A stretch of DNA of 64,000 nucleotides from Alphaproteobacteria bacterium (GTDB lineage: Bacteria; Pseudomonadota; Gammaproteobacteria; Burkholderiales; Burkholderiaceae_C), in the NCBI GenBank assembly GCA_030054175.1, contig JASGCM010000006.1:62001-126000 (forward strand). Direction: 5' to 3'. Below the pieces are notes generated by a model. That model was given only the letters and a program-made list of their open reading frames with translations. It was not told the origin of the DNA and made no database searches. This document shows, piece after piece, positions 17,271 through 30,071 of the stretch. The stretch's first letter is position 1. Each line of letters starts with the position of its first letter. The translations under genes were made by a program, and so were the position numbers.

Positions 17271-19577
17271 TCAGCGGCTGTTATTGGCGTCTACCACCGT
17301 CAAAGCGGTCATATTCACAATGCGTCGAACGGTCGTGCTGGCGGTCAGAATATGCACCGGTTTGGCCGCGCCCAGCAAAACCGGACCAATCGCGATATTG
17401 CCGCCGGCGGCTGTTTTGAGCAGGTTGTAAGAGATGTTGGCCGCGTCCAAATTGGGCAAAACCAGCAGATTGGCCGAACCACTCAGGGTGCTGCGTGGCA
17501 TGATGGCTTGGCGGGCGGTCGCGTCCAGCGCCACATCGCCATGCATCTCGCCATCGATTTCCAGCCAAGGGGCGCGTTGTTGGACCAAAGCCAGGGTTTC
17601 ACGCATCTTCATGGCGGTCGGGTGGTCACTGCTGCCAAAGTTGGAGTGAGACAGCAATGCCGCCTTCGGGCGGATGCCAAAGCGCAACATTTCTTCTGCA
17701 GCCATGATGGTGATCTCAGCGATCTGTTCGGCGCTGGGGTCATAATTCAAGTGGGTGTCAACCAGAAACACTTGACGGTCGGGTAGCAGCAAACCATTCA
17801 TGCAGGCGTAGGTTTTGACGCCAGCGCGATTTCCAATCACCTGATCCACATATTCCAGGTGAACCGGAGGGGTGCTCCAGGTGCCGCAGATCAGGCCATC
17901 GACATCCCCTTTGTGCAGCAACATGGCGCCGATCAGAGACAGGCGACGGCGCATGTCGATTCGCGCCAGGGTTTCGGTCACACCCTTGCGCTCGGTCATC
18001 CGGTGATAGGTTTGCCAGAAGTCGCGATAGCGTGCATCGTGCTCGACATTGACCACGTGGTAATCCACACCTTCGACCATGCGCAGACCAAACTTCTCGA
18101 CCCGTTCGGCGATCACGCTGGGACGACCGATCAGGGTCGGGATGGCCAAGCCTTCGTCTACCACGATTTGAGCGGCACGCAGCACGCGTTCGTCCTCTCC
18201 CTCCGCGTAGGCCACGCGCTTTTTGCTGGCCTTTTTGGCCGCAGCGTAAATCGGCTTCATGATCGAACCTGAAGCGTAAACAAAACCTTCCAGGCGTTGC
18301 CGATAGGCTTCCATGTCACCGATGGGGCGTTGCGCCACGCCCGAGTCGACCGCGGCCTGCGCCACCGCCATGGCGATTTTGATCATCAGACGCGGATCGA
18401 AGGGCTTGGGGATCAAGTATTCGGGGCCAAACGCCAGCGTTTCACCCGAGTAGGCCGCAGCAACCACTTCGCTTTGCTCGGCCTGTGCCAATTCGGCGAT
18501 GGCATGCACAGCAGCAATCTCCATCTCGGTGGTGATGGTCGATGCCCCGGCGTCGAGCGCACCCCTGAAAATGTAGGGGAAACACAGGACATTGTTGACC
18601 TGGTTGGGGTAATCGCTGCGGCCCGTGGCCATGACCACATCGTCACGCACCTTGCGAACTTCTTCTGGCAAGATTTCAGGTGTTGGGTTGGCCAGCGCCA
18701 AAATCAGAGGTTTGGCGGCCATGGCCTTGACCATCTCGGGTTTCAGCACACCGCCTGCGGACAGACCCAAAAACACATCGGCGCCTTGGATGACTTCGGC
18801 CAATTTGCGAGCCTCGGTTTTTTGCGCGTACTGGATTTTGTCTTCGTCCATCAACTCGGTGCGACCCTCATAGACCACGCCCGCCAAGTCGGTGACCCAA
18901 ATGTTCTTTTTCGGCATGCCCAGCTTGACCAGCAAGCCCAAACAGGCCAAGGCTGCAGCACCTGCGCCAGACACCACCAGTTTGACTTGACTCAGTTCCT
19001 TATCGACCACTTTCAGGCCATTCATGATGGCCGCGCCGACCACTATGGCCGTGCCATGTTGGTCGTCGTGGAAGACTGGAATCTTCATCCGTTCACGCAG
19101 CTTGCGCTCGACGTAAAAGCAATCGGGCGCCTTGATGTCTTCCAGGTTGATGCCACCAAAGGTGGGCTCCAAAGCGGCAATGATATCGACCAGTTTGTCG
19201 GGGTCCTTTTCATTGACCTCAATGTCAAAAACATCGATGCCGGCAAACTTCTTGAACAAAACCCCTTTGCCTTCCATGACCGGTTTGGAAGCCAGCGGGC
19301 CGATGTCGCCCAGACCGAGAACGGCGGTTCCGTTGGTCACCACCGCCACCAGATTGCCTTTGCTGGTGTACTTGAAGGCGGCATTGGGGTCTTTGGCGAT
19401 TTCTTCGCAAGGAGCTGCCACCCCTGGTGTGTAGGCCAGCGCCAGATCTCGCTGGTTCACCAATTGCTTGGTCGCCTGAATCGAGACCTTGCCCGGCCGG
19501 GGCAGTTCGTGGTACTCCAGGGCCGCGCGGCGCAATTCCTGCTGGGCTGAAGTTTGGGGGGTGTTCTTGTCGCTCAT
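17271..19577 (-). CDS. maeB: NADP-dependent malic enzyme with phosphotransacetylase-like C-terminal domain
   Basis: A 768-residue large-type malic enzyme that oxidatively decarboxylates malate to pyruvate with NADP. The N-terminal malic domain ([45 protein letters not shown] in part) and the NAD(P)-binding domain ([21 protein letters not shown]) cover about residues 1-430. The C-terminal 320 residues resemble phosphate acetyltransferase ([34 protein letters not shown]). In this family that domain is generally regulatory, responding to acetyl-CoA, rather than catalytic. A GAGGAG ribosome site precedes the ATG at 19577. Confidence 0.95.
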   Translation of the reverse strand: MSDKNTPQTSAQQELRRAALEYHELPRPGKVSIQATKQLVNQRDLALAYTPGVAAPCEEIAKDPNAAFKYTSKGNLVAVVTNGTAVLGLGDIGPLASKPVMEGKGVLFKKFAGIDVFDIEVNEKDPDKLVDIIAALEPTFGGINLEDIKAPDCFYVERKLRERMKIPVFHDDQHGTAIVVGAAIMNGLKVVDKELSQVKLVVSGAGAAALACLGLLVKLGMPKKNIWVTDLAGVVYEGRTELMDEDKIQYAQKTEARKLAEVIQGADVFLGLSAGGVLKPEMVKAMAAKPLILALANPTPEILPEEVRKVRDDVVMATGRSDYPNQVNNVLCFPYIFRGALDAGASTITTEMEIAAVHAIAELAQAEQSEVVAAAYSGETLAFGPEYLIPKPFDPRLMIKIAMAVAQAAVDSGVAQRPIGDMEAYRQRLEGFVYASGSIMKPIYAAAKKASKKRVAYAEGEDERVLRAAQIVVDEGLAIPTLIGRPSVIAERVEKFGLRMVEGVDYHVVNVEHDARYRDFWQTYHRMTERKGVTETLARIDMRRRLSLIGAMLLHKGDVDGLICGTWSTPPVHLEYVDQVIGNRAGVKTYACMNGLLLPDRQVFLVDTHLNYDPSAEQIAEITIMAAEEMLRFGIRPKAALLSHSNFGSSDHPTAMKMRETLALVQQRAPWLEIDGEMHGDVALDATARQAIMPRSTLSGSANLLVLPNLDAANISYNLLKTAAGGNIAIGPVLLGAAKPVHILTASTTVRRIVNMTALTVVDANNSR

Positions 19578-19714
19578 TCAAAATCTCCTCGTGGCCCAGG
19601 GGCGCGTATGCCTCATGAACCTTGACTTAACGCATTGTAGGCGCACCCCCTGGCGCCACATCGGCTTCAAGGTTGATGCAGTTTTTACCCGAAGTGCACC
19701 AATGGGATGGGCCT

Positions 19715-21109
19715 TCAGTCGCGCATCAAGGCTTCGATGTCGCGCACCGACACGGGCACGTCGCGGGTGATGAGTTCACAGCCCGATTCTGTCACCACGG
19801 CGTCGTCCTCAATGCGGATGCCAATGTTCCAGAACTGCTCGGGCACATTCGAAGCTGGGCGCACATACAAGCCGGGCTCCAAGGTCAGCACCATGCCAGG
19901 TCGCAAGATCCGGCTGGGCCGGTCCAAGATCAGCTCGCCACTGATCGGGTCCCGCCGCGACCCCCCTGAGTCCGAGTTACCGGGTTCGACATAGCTGCCG
20001 CAATCGTGCACATCCATGCCCAGCCAGTGGCTGGTGCGGTGCATGTAAAACGGGAAATAGGCTCGTTTTTCAATGACATCATCCAAGCCGCCCACCTGAT
20101 CACGGACCAACAAGCCCTCATCCAAAAGGCCTTGGGCCAACACGCGCACCGCCGCTTGGTGGGGGTCGGTGAAACGTGCACCGGGACGTGTGGCCTGCAC
20201 CGATGCTTCTTGGGACGCCAAAACCAACTCGTACAAAGCTTGCTGAGGTGGCGTGAAGTGGCCATCGGCCGGAAAAGTTCGGGTGATGTCGCTGGCATAA
20301 CCGTTCAGTTCACAACCGGCATCGATCAGCACCAATTGACCGGCTCGCAAGGGGGCTGCATCGGCGCGATAGTGCAAGACGCAGGCATTGCTACCCGCCG
20401 CCACGATCGATGTGTAGGCTGGAAACTGAGACCCGTGACGGCGGAATTCGTGCAGCAATTCGGCCTCCAGGTGGTACTCGCGCACATCTTGACCCAGCCG
20501 CAGCATTCGCGCACTGGATTGCATCGCCCGCACATGGGCGCCGGCACTGATGCGTGCCGCTTGTCGCATGGTCGCCAGTTCATGACCGTCTTTCACCAAG
20601 CGCATTTCATCGAGCAAGGCGCACACATCGTTTTGTTGCGCTGGACACTGCGCGCCGAAGCGCACCCGAGCGCGCACTTGAGTGAGCCAGGCTTCAATCT
20701 GGGTGGCCAAACCTTCATGTGTGGCAAAAGGGAACCACACCGAGGAGCGGTTTTCGAGCCATTGCGGCATCTTCGATTTCAGGTCAGCCGATGAGAAAGC
20801 CTCATCCACTCCCAGCGCTTGTGGCGCGGCTTCGTGGCCCAGACGGTAGCCGTCCCAAATTTCGCGATCCAAATCCTTCGGCAGGCAAAAGAGGGCGTTG
20901 CGCCCCTCAGACGTCAACACCAAGCAAGCTTGGGGTTCGGTGAAACCGGTCAAATAAAAGAAGTAGGAATCGTGCCGGTAGGGGAAGTCGCTGTCCCGGT
21001 TGCGCCCACGTTCGGGTGCCGTGGGAATCACCGCCACCCCGCTCGGGCCCAGTTGCGCCGCCAAGCGCGCACGGCGTTGGGCATAGACTGCTTTCAATGT
21101 CTCATCCAT
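19715..21109 (-). CDS. pepP: Xaa-Pro aminopeptidase (aminopeptidase P)
   Basis: A 464-residue M24 metallopeptidase that removes N-terminal residues preceding proline. The N-terminal AMP_N domain includes RGRNRDSDFPYRHDSYFFYLTG in part. The pita-bread domain carries the dimetal ligands in LIDAGCELNGYASDITRTFP, HRTSHWLGMDVHDCG, LTLEPGLYV and GIRIEDDAVVTESG. The start overlaps the 3' end of murU by eight bases, so the two are cotranscribed from the murU side. Confidence 0.94.
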   Translation of the reverse strand: MDETLKAVYAQRRARLAAQLGPSGVAVIPTAPERGRNRDSDFPYRHDSYFFYLTGFTEPQACLVLTSEGRNALFCLPKDLDREIWDGYRLGHEAAPQALGVDEAFSSADLKSKMPQWLENRSSVWFPFATHEGLATQIEAWLTQVRARVRFGAQCPAQQNDVCALLDEMRLVKDGHELATMRQAARISAGAHVRAMQSSARMLRLGQDVREYHLEAELLHEFRRHGSQFPAYTSIVAAGSNACVLHYRADAAPLRAGQLVLIDAGCELNGYASDITRTFPADGHFTPPQQALYELVLASQEASVQATRPGARFTDPHQAAVRVLAQGLLDEGLLVRDQVGGLDDVIEKRAYFPFYMHRTSHWLGMDVHDCGSYVEPGNSDSGGSRRDPISGELILDRPSRILRPGMVLTLEPGLYVRPASNVPEQFWNIGIRIEDDAVVTESGCELITRDVPVSVRDIEALMRD

Positions 21110-21857
21110 GAATGTTCCTCAATTCTTGCAAACGCTGCGGGGTGCCCACATCCACCCATGTGTGCGGGTACAACTGACCCGACACCCAGCCCAAATCCAT
21201 GCCCCGACGTAAACAGGGTGCCAATGCAGCCTTCACACCGGTAACGTTGCCCGCAGGCAGATCGCACACTGGTGGCGAAAAAAAAGACCGATGGTACAGA
21301 GCGATGGTACTGAAAGTCAGGCGCAAACGAGGGTCATCGGCAGGCCAGTTCAACACCCGCTCATCCTCTAGGCCGAAATCCCCTTTGGCGTTATGCGCAG
21401 GGTTGGGAACCAACCACAGCCTAGCTCGACTTGACCCCAGCAGGTTAGCGCCTTGTATGGAGAAATCAAAATCCGGGGCAAAGACATCGCCTGCAAGGAC
21501 CCAAAACACCTCGGCCAAGCAAGGCAAGGCGCGGGCGATTCCGCCCGCAGTTTCCAGTGCGCCTCCAAAATCTTCAACTTCTTTTGAGTAAGTGATTGCT
21601 AACTTCAAAGATGTATCGACTGGATCTGTCCAAAACGGGCCCAAACCTTCGACCACCCGCTCTTCCAGCCAGGCGGTGTTGACCACCACATGCCGGTGAC
21701 CGGCTTGTGCCAACCGGCGCAAATGCCAGGCCATCAATGGCCGCCCGCCCAAAAGCAACATCGGTTTGGGCGTTGCATCGGTCAAAGGTCGCATCCGTTC
21801 GCCGCGACCGGCGGCCAAGACCAAGGCCGTGGCCGGCTCTTCATTCCAACTGTTCAT
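21102..21857 (-). CDS. murU: N-acetylmuramate alpha-1-phosphate uridylyltransferase MurU
   Basis: A 251-residue nucleotidyltransferase. [20 protein letters not shown] is the sugar-nucleotide pyrophosphorylase signature, and GDVFAPDF holds the catalytic acidic residue. [17 protein letters not shown] is the block typical of the MurU/RmlA-like group. MurU forms UDP-MurNAc from MurNAc 1-phosphate made by AmgK, whose gene is about 9 kb away here. Other small NTP transferases (glucose- or mannose-1-phosphate) are alternatives; the presence of amgK and ampG in the window favours MurU. Confidence 0.83.
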   Translation of the reverse strand: MNSWNEEPATALVLAAGRGERMRPLTDATPKPMLLLGGRPLMAWHLRRLAQAGHRHVVVNTAWLEERVVEGLGPFWTDPVDTSLKLAITYSKEVEDFGGALETAGGIARALPCLAEVFWVLAGDVFAPDFDFSIQGANLLGSSRARLWLVPNPAHNAKGDFGLEDERVLNWPADDPRLRLTFSTIALYHRSFFSPPVCDLPAGNVTGVKAALAPCLRRGMDLGWVSGQLYPHTWVDVGTPQRLQELRNIHG

Positions 21858-21880
21858 TCAGGCAAGTGTAAGCCGCTGCA

Positions 21881-21905
21881 GAAATTGGGGTCAGACCCCA
21901 ATTTC
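21881..21905. repeat. short palindromic repeat, unit GAAATTGGGGTC
   Basis: A perfect inverted repeat with 12-base arms (GAAATTGGGGTC / GACCCCAATTTC) around one base, in the 121-base gap between divergent murU and tkt. The same unit occurs four times in the palindrome at 45685-45807 and in degenerate form at 61829-61848. It has the look of a dispersed REP-like element. Confidence 0.85.
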
Positions 21906-21937
21906 GTTCAACCTCGAGTCGCCGTTGGCCAGCGGAA

Positions 21938-21943
21938 TACAAT
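21938..21943 (+). promoter_or_regulatory. possible -10 box for tkt
   Basis: TACAAT about 35 bases upstream of the tkt ATG, just downstream of the palindromic repeat. No good -35 hexamer stands at 16-18 bases upstream, so this is a weak call. Confidence 0.25.
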
Positions 21944-21978
21944 GGGAGATTGTTTCCAACCAACCCCGTTTTATCCCC

Positions 21979-25087
<3,109 letters not shown>

Positions 25088-25107
25088 CCCCTGGCTGACC
25101 AGACTGG

Positions 25108-25139
25108 GCATCCGACCGTGACGGCCGGATGCTTTTTTT
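25108..25139 (+). terminator. rho-independent terminator after gap
   Basis: Stem GCATCCG (25108-25114) pairs with CGGATGC (25126-25132). The loop can fold further (CCG/CGG), and seven T residues follow directly. It lies 20 bases after the gap stop and insulates glcE. Confidence 0.85.
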
Positions 25140-25202
25140 ACGCCAGTGCGCTCAAGACCCTGCAATTCACAGAGCAGCGCACAACAGTTAACATTCGCTC
25201 CC

Positions 25203-26387
25203 ATGTCTCTGCCCTTATTGCCTTACCAAGAGCGCATCCATGCCGCCATCGCCCAGCGTCAGGTGCTGGTCATTCGAGGATTGGGCAGCAAAGACTTTTT
25301 GGGTCCGCCTTGCCCCCACGCGCAGGTGCTCGACACCACTCCGTTCAATGGCATCATCAGCCACGAGCCCTCCGAGCTCGTCATCACCGCCTATGCGGGC
25401 ACACCTTTGTCAGAGATCGAGCAAGCCCTGGCTGCCCATGGCCAATGGTTGCCTTTTGATGCCCCGCATTACCAAGGACAAGCCGGTACTTTGGGGGGCT
25501 TGGTCGCTGCAGGGATGGCCGGACCCGCACGTGTGGCCGTGGGTGGGGTTCGAGATCATGTGTTGGGTTTGGCCATGTTCAACGGCCTGGGTCAACACCT
25601 GCGATTTGGCGGTCAGGTTATGAAAAACGTCGCCGGCTACGATGTCTCGCGCCTGATGGCCGGTAGCATGGGGACCCTGGGACTCATCACCGAGATCTCT
25701 CTGAAGGTGCTGCCCCAACCGGTGGCCGAGGCGACACTGATGTTCGCCATGCCCCAAGAACCTGCCTTGGTTGTGCTACAGCGTTGGGCCGCACAGCCCT
25801 TGCCCCTGAATGCCTCGTGTTGGGTGCATGACGATACCGCTGCCATACCTCAGGGTTATTTGTTCGTGCGCCTGCGCGGTGCGCAAGCTGCCGTGCAGAG
25901 CGCCCAGCCCAAGATGTTGTCTGATGTGCAGTCCATGGGTTTTGCTGGGCAGCCCATGGATACAACCGAGGCTGCTGCCGACTGGCGTGCCTGTGTCAAT
26001 CAGACGTTGCCTTTTTTCCAGCAGGCTCCCAGCCCCGAGCATGCGTTGTGGCGGCTCTCCGTGCCCGCCACCACCCCGGTCCTTGAATTGCCCTCCAGCC
26101 CGATGGTTGAATGGCATGGTGGTTTGCGGTGGGTCTGGGCCACACATCAACAAGCCCGACCCTTGCGCGAGGTCGCTCACCAATTGGGCGGGCACGCCAC
26201 TTTGTGGCGCGTCAGCCAGGCCCATGGTGCGGTCGATTTCGAATTGGGATTTCAAAGCCTACCCAGCCTTGCGGTTCAAGCCATTCAGCAGCGCTTGCAA
26301 GCCCAGTTTGACCCACACGGGGTGTTCCGAACCGCTCGTCTTTTCCCTCATATACCTGCGCCGACATCGACTGCCGCCGCCCATTAG
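25203..26387 (+). CDS. glcE: glycolate oxidase FAD-binding subunit GlcE
   Basis: A 394-residue protein with the FAD_binding_4 fold: VLVIRGLGSKDFLG, the FAD-loop block GQAGTLGGLVAAGMAGP, and the central VMKNVAGYDVSRLMAGSMGTLG typical of GlcE. With GlcD and the iron-sulfur subunit GlcF it oxidises glycolate to glyoxylate. Start at 25203 gives MSLPLLPYQERI; an earlier in-frame start lacks homology. glcF begins two bases after its stop. No glcD is found in the window. Confidence 0.92.
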   Translation: MSLPLLPYQERIHAAIAQRQVLVIRGLGSKDFLGPPCPHAQVLDTTPFNGIISHEPSELVITAYAGTPLSEIEQALAAHGQWLPFDAPHYQGQAGTLGGLVAAGMAGPARVAVGGVRDHVLGLAMFNGLGQHLRFGGQVMKNVAGYDVSRLMAGSMGTLGLITEISLKVLPQPVAEATLMFAMPQEPALVVLQRWAAQPLPLNASCWVHDDTAAIPQGYLFVRLRGAQAAVQSAQPKMLSDVQSMGFAGQPMDTTEAAADWRACVNQTLPFFQQAPSPEHALWRLSVPATTPVLELPSSPMVEWHGGLRWVWATHQQARPLREVAHQLGGHATLWRVSQAHGAVDFELGFQSLPSLAVQAIQQRLQAQFDPHGVFRTARLFPHIPAPTSTAAAH

Positions 26388-26388
26388 C

Positions 26389-27618
26389 ATGCAAACCCAA
26401 CTTGCCCCCCAGTACCAAGGCACTCCCGAGGGCCAAGAGGCCGAGGCCATCCTGCGCAAGTGCGTCCATTGCGGTTTTTGTACCGCCACCTGCCCCACCT
26501 ACCAACTTTTGGGTGACGAGCTCGACGGCCCCCGGGGGCGCATCTACCTGATCAAGCAAGTGCTCGAAGGGGCGCAGCCGACCCGAAAAACCCAGTTGCA
26601 CTTGGACCGTTGTCTGACGTGCCGCAACTGCGAAACCACCTGTCCCAGCGGTGTTCAATACGGTCACTTGGTCGACATCGGTCGCCAAATTGTCGAACGC
26701 CAGGTCGAACGCCCAGCCAGTGAAAAACTCATGCGATCGGCCTTGGCCCATGGGTTGAACTCGTCCTTGTTCGCACCCGCCATGAAGCTCGGTCAAGCCG
26801 TGCGAGGCCTGCTGCCACGCCAGTTGCGCGATAAAGTACCCGCAGCCCACGATGCCGGACGGTGGCCTACTGCAAGCCACGAACGCAAAACTCTCATGTT
26901 GGCGGGTTGCGTTCAGCCGGCCATGCAGCCGAACATCAATGCCGCCACTGCACGCGTGCTTGATGTCTGTGGCATTCAAACCATCATCGCTGCGGCTTCA
27001 GGCTGTTGCGGCGGGGTCAAATTTCATCTCAATGACTCAGATGGTGCCTTGCAACAAATGCGCGCCAACATCGATGCCTGGTGGCCTCATGTGGAACAGG
27101 GTTCCGAAGCCATCGTGGTCAATGCCTCGGGCTGTGGTGTGACCGTCAAAGACTATGGCCACTTGTTGCGTCATGACACGGCTTATGCCGACAAGGCCCG
27201 CCGGATCAGCGAACTCACCCGCGACCTCAGCGAGTTGTTGCCCGAGATGGCGGCCGCTTTGGGTGGGCGGGTGTCACAACGCGCGGGGCAAATGGGAACC
27301 CTGGCCTACCATCCCCCCTGTACCTTGCAACATGGCCAGCAACTGCGCGGAGGTGTCGAGCAACACCTGGGTGCCATGGGATTTCAGGTGCGTCTGGCCC
27401 CGGTCGAATCGCATTTGTGTTGCGGCTCGGCGGGCACCTATTCGGTGTTGCAACCCGAAATCGCCACCCAATTAAAAGAGCGCAAACTGGGACATTTGTC
27501 CAGTGTTCAGCCCCACGCCATCATCAGCGCCAACATCGGGTGCATCACGCATTTGCAAAGTGGAACTACCACACCGGTGCGGCACTGGGTCGAATTGCTC
27601 GATCAGTGTTTGTCCTGA
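26389..27618 (+). CDS. glcF: glycolate oxidase iron-sulfur subunit GlcF
   Basis: A 409-residue subunit with two N-terminal [4Fe-4S] ferredoxin motifs, CVHCGFCTATCPTY and CLTCRNCETTCPSG, followed by two CCG domains (SGCCGGVKFHL and HLCCGSAGTYSVLQ). It passes electrons from the GlcDE flavoproteins to the quinone pool at the membrane. It starts two bases after glcE and ends one base before the 3' end of alr on the opposite strand. Confidence 0.94.
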   Translation: MQTQLAPQYQGTPEGQEAEAILRKCVHCGFCTATCPTYQLLGDELDGPRGRIYLIKQVLEGAQPTRKTQLHLDRCLTCRNCETTCPSGVQYGHLVDIGRQIVERQVERPASEKLMRSALAHGLNSSLFAPAMKLGQAVRGLLPRQLRDKVPAAHDAGRWPTASHERKTLMLAGCVQPAMQPNINAATARVLDVCGIQTIIAAASGCCGGVKFHLNDSDGALQQMRANIDAWWPHVEQGSEAIVVNASGCGVTVKDYGHLLRHDTAYADKARRISELTRDLSELLPEMAAALGGRVSQRAGQMGTLAYHPPCTLQHGQQLRGGVEQHLGAMGFQVRLAPVESHLCCGSAGTYSVLQPEIATQLKERKLGHLSSVQPHAIISANIGCITHLQSGTTTPVRHWVELLDQCLS

Positions 27619-27619
27619 T

Positions 27620-28714
27620 TCACGAGGCTTTCAGCACTTGTACGGGCACCCTGGTGGCCAGGGCGCACATCAACTCATAACCCAAAGTGCCTGCGGCAGC
27701 GGCTACCTCGTCGATGGGCAGCACCACGCCTGCGCTGGAACGTCCCCACAAGGTCACTTCCGAACCCACGGTTGCGCCAGGGCAGGGAGAAAGATCCACA
27801 GCCAACATGTCCATGCTCACCCGCCCCAGGGTGCGCGTGCGCACGCCATTGACCAACACCGGCGTGCCCGTGCCGGCATGCCGTGGATACCCGTCAGCAT
27901 AACCACAGGCCACAATCCCGATGCGCAACGCGCCATCGGCAACAAAAATCGACCCATAACCCAGGCGATCACCGGCACGCAATTCCTGCACACCGACCAC
28001 TTGCGAACGCAGGCTCATCACGGGCTGCAAGCCCCAATGCGCGCTATTGTGCTGTCCGGCATCGGGCGAACTGCCATACAAGGCAATGCCTGGCCTGACC
28101 CAGTCGGCATGGGTGTCGGGGTGACGCAACAAGGCGGCACTGTTGGCCAGACTGCGCTCGCCGGGCAGATCACGCACGGCTTCTTCAAAGACGCTCATTT
28201 GATGTGCCACGCCACTCTCGCCATCGGCATCGCTGAAGTGCGTCATGTGGGAAATTTCGTCGACTTGCGGCAAGGCTTGCAAACGTGCCCAAGCCGAGCG
28301 ATAGCGCATGGGCGCGAACCCCAATCGATTCATGCCTGAATTCAATTTCAGGAAGACGCGGTGCGCCAACTGGGTCTTGTGCCGACTCAGGGCGTCGATC
28401 TGCCCATCGTCATGCACGGTGTGCCAAAGTCCCAGACGCGAACACAGATCCAAATCACGCGACTCAAACACGCCTTCCAACATCCAAATCGGCCCTCGCC
28501 AACCGGCAGCCCTGACTCGCTCGGCCTCATTCAAGTCCAGCAAGGCCAAGGCATCGGCTCCGCGCAAACCCTCCAACACCCGCTCGATGCCATGACCGTA
28601 GGCGTTGGCTTTGACCACCGCACACAGGCGGGCGTGCGGTGCACGCCGGCGCAGTGCGTCCAAGTTTTGACTCAGGGCAAGCAAATCGATCAGGGCCAAA
28701 ATGGGACGGGGCAT
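27620..28714 (-). CDS. alr: alanine racemase
   Basis: A 364-residue PLP enzyme making D-alanine for peptidoglycan. Lys35 in [12 protein letters not shown] is the PLP-binding lysine, and the second catalytic base is likely the Tyr in [11 protein letters not shown]. Other blocks are [17 protein letters not shown] and [12 protein letters not shown]. The catabolic (DadX) form cannot be excluded, but no D-amino-acid dehydrogenase gene is adjacent. Convergent with glcF with almost no spacer. Confidence 0.94.
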   Translation of the reverse strand: MPRPILALIDLLALSQNLDALRRRAPHARLCAVVKANAYGHGIERVLEGLRGADALALLDLNEAERVRAAGWRGPIWMLEGVFESRDLDLCSRLGLWHTVHDDGQIDALSRHKTQLAHRVFLKLNSGMNRLGFAPMRYRSAWARLQALPQVDEISHMTHFSDADGESGVAHQMSVFEEAVRDLPGERSLANSAALLRHPDTHADWVRPGIALYGSSPDAGQHNSAHWGLQPVMSLRSQVVGVQELRAGDRLGYGSIFVADGALRIGIVACGYADGYPRHAGTGTPVLVNGVRTRTLGRVSMDMLAVDLSPCPGATVGSEVTLWGRSSAGVVLPIDEVAAAAGTLGYELMCALATRVPVQVLKAS

Positions 28715-28872
28715 GACTGGGTGTAGGATGTCGGTTGAAGGTACATGTAGGAAACCAGTTTCTCTAGTGTGCCATCAAAGCCAAGCGGGTCGCCGGAACG
28801 GGGGGGTCACACCGAACAGGGTTATTGCGGCAAGGCTTTACAAATGATTTACACTGCGCCGACCCGATCATC

Positions 28873-29517
28873 ATGGAAGTCTTCGAGTTTCTCATGCCCA
28901 TCTTCTCGCAATACGGTTATTTTGCCGTGTTCGTGATGCTTTTGGTCTGCGGTTTTGGAGTTCCTGTGCCCGAAGACGTGACCTTGGTCACCGGGGGCGT
29001 CATTGCCGGTATGGGTCACGCTGATGTCCATACCATGTTTGCGGTTGGCATGGCCGGTGTCATGATTGGCGATGGGCTCATGTTCACCTTGGGTCGTCTG
29101 TACGGTCCGCGCATCATCCAATTGCCGGGTTTCCGGCGCGTGCTCACCCCAGAGCGCTTTGAAAAGGCCCAGGGAGCTTTCCAAAAATACGGCAAATGGG
29201 TCATGTTCGTGGCTCGCTTCCTGCCCGGCTTGCGCACGCCTGTGTTTTTCACCGCCGGCATGAGCCATCGGGTCTCTTTCGCCACCTGGTTTTTCATGGA
29301 CGGTTTTGCGGCCCTGATCAGCGTGCCGATCTGGGTTTATCTGGGTTATTTTGGTGCCCAAAACCGGGATTGGATGTTCGGGGTCTTGCGCCAATTCCAG
29401 CACGCCATCCTGGGGCTGCTCTTGATGGCCGCTATCGTCATCGGCTGGCGCTGGTGGCGCCGCCACCAGCAGCTCAAACAAGCCGCCCGCAGTGGCCAGG
29501 ACACCCCTCCGGTCTGA
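28873..29517 (+). CDS. DedA/SNARE-associated family membrane protein
   Basis: A 214-residue inner-membrane protein with the DedA family blocks GFGVPVPEDVTLVTGGVIAG, GDGLMFTLGRLYGPR and RFLPGLRTPVFFTAGMSH, plus about five hydrophobic segments. Members of this family act in membrane homeostasis and some in undecaprenyl-phosphate recycling. The C-terminus is short, basic and cytoplasmic (WRWWRRHQQ). The ATG at 28873 was preferred to an upstream in-frame start that adds 16 polar residues with no family match. Confidence 0.9.
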   Translation: MEVFEFLMPIFSQYGYFAVFVMLLVCGFGVPVPEDVTLVTGGVIAGMGHADVHTMFAVGMAGVMIGDGLMFTLGRLYGPRIIQLPGFRRVLTPERFEKAQGAFQKYGKWVMFVARFLPGLRTPVFFTAGMSHRVSFATWFFMDGFAALISVPIWVYLGYFGAQNRDWMFGVLRQFQHAILGLLLMAAIVIGWRWWRRHQQLKQAARSGQDTPPV

Positions 29518-29579
29518 GGCCATCGGCATGGCTTTGAACGCACGCTAGACTACACTTGGAGTTCTTTAGGAGAAACCTC

Positions 29580-30062
29580 ATGGCCAACCTGCAGGACTTT
29601 TCCATCCAAAAAATCGACGGCACTGCACTGGAATTGAATGCCCTCAAAAGTCAGGTGGTGTTGTGGGTCAACACCGCCAGCGCTTGCGGCTTCACACCGC
29701 AGTTGCGTGGGCTACAACAGTTGCATGACACACTGTCACCTCAGGGTTTGGTCGTCATCGGCAGCCCCTGTAACCAGTTTGGCGGGCAAGACCCCGCGCC
29801 CAACGCCGAAATCAACGCTTTTTGCGAAAAAAACTATGGCGTCACATTCACGCTGACCGAAAAGATCGAAGTCAACGGCAAGAACGTTCATCCTTTGTTT
29901 CAATGGCTGAAAAAGGAGGCTCCGGGACTATTGGGCAGCGAAATGATCAAATGGAATTTCACCAAGTTTCTGATCGGTCGCGATGGTCGAGTGCTGCGCC
30001 GCTTTGCACCCAACGATGATCCGCAACGCGTGCGCCCCTTCATCGAGGCGGCATTGGGCTAA
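29580..30062 (+). CDS. glutathione peroxidase family protein (cysteine type)
   Basis: A 160-residue thiol peroxidase reducing hydroperoxides. The active-site segment is NTASACGFTPQLRGLQ with the peroxidatic Cys where selenocysteine occurs in animals. GSPCNQFGGQDP provides the conserved Gln and probable resolving Cys, and IKWNFTKFLIGRDG the conserved Trp/Asn. AGGAG lies nine bases before the ATG at 29580. The usual Lys before the active Cys (ASKCG) is Ala here, a minor deviation. Confidence 0.93.
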   Translation: MANLQDFSIQKIDGTALELNALKSQVVLWVNTASACGFTPQLRGLQQLHDTLSPQGLVVIGSPCNQFGGQDPAPNAEINAFCEKNYGVTFTLTEKIEVNGKNVHPLFQWLKKEAPGLLGSEMIKWNFTKFLIGRDGRVLRRFAPNDDPQRVRPFIEAALG

Positions 30063-30071
30063 GTCAACCGC

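Noticed and set aside
18297-19550. 417-codon open frame on the plus strand
   Set aside because: It is antisense to maeB, whose malic-enzyme motifs are clear on the minus strand. The translation is rich in His/Gly/Asp with no family match.
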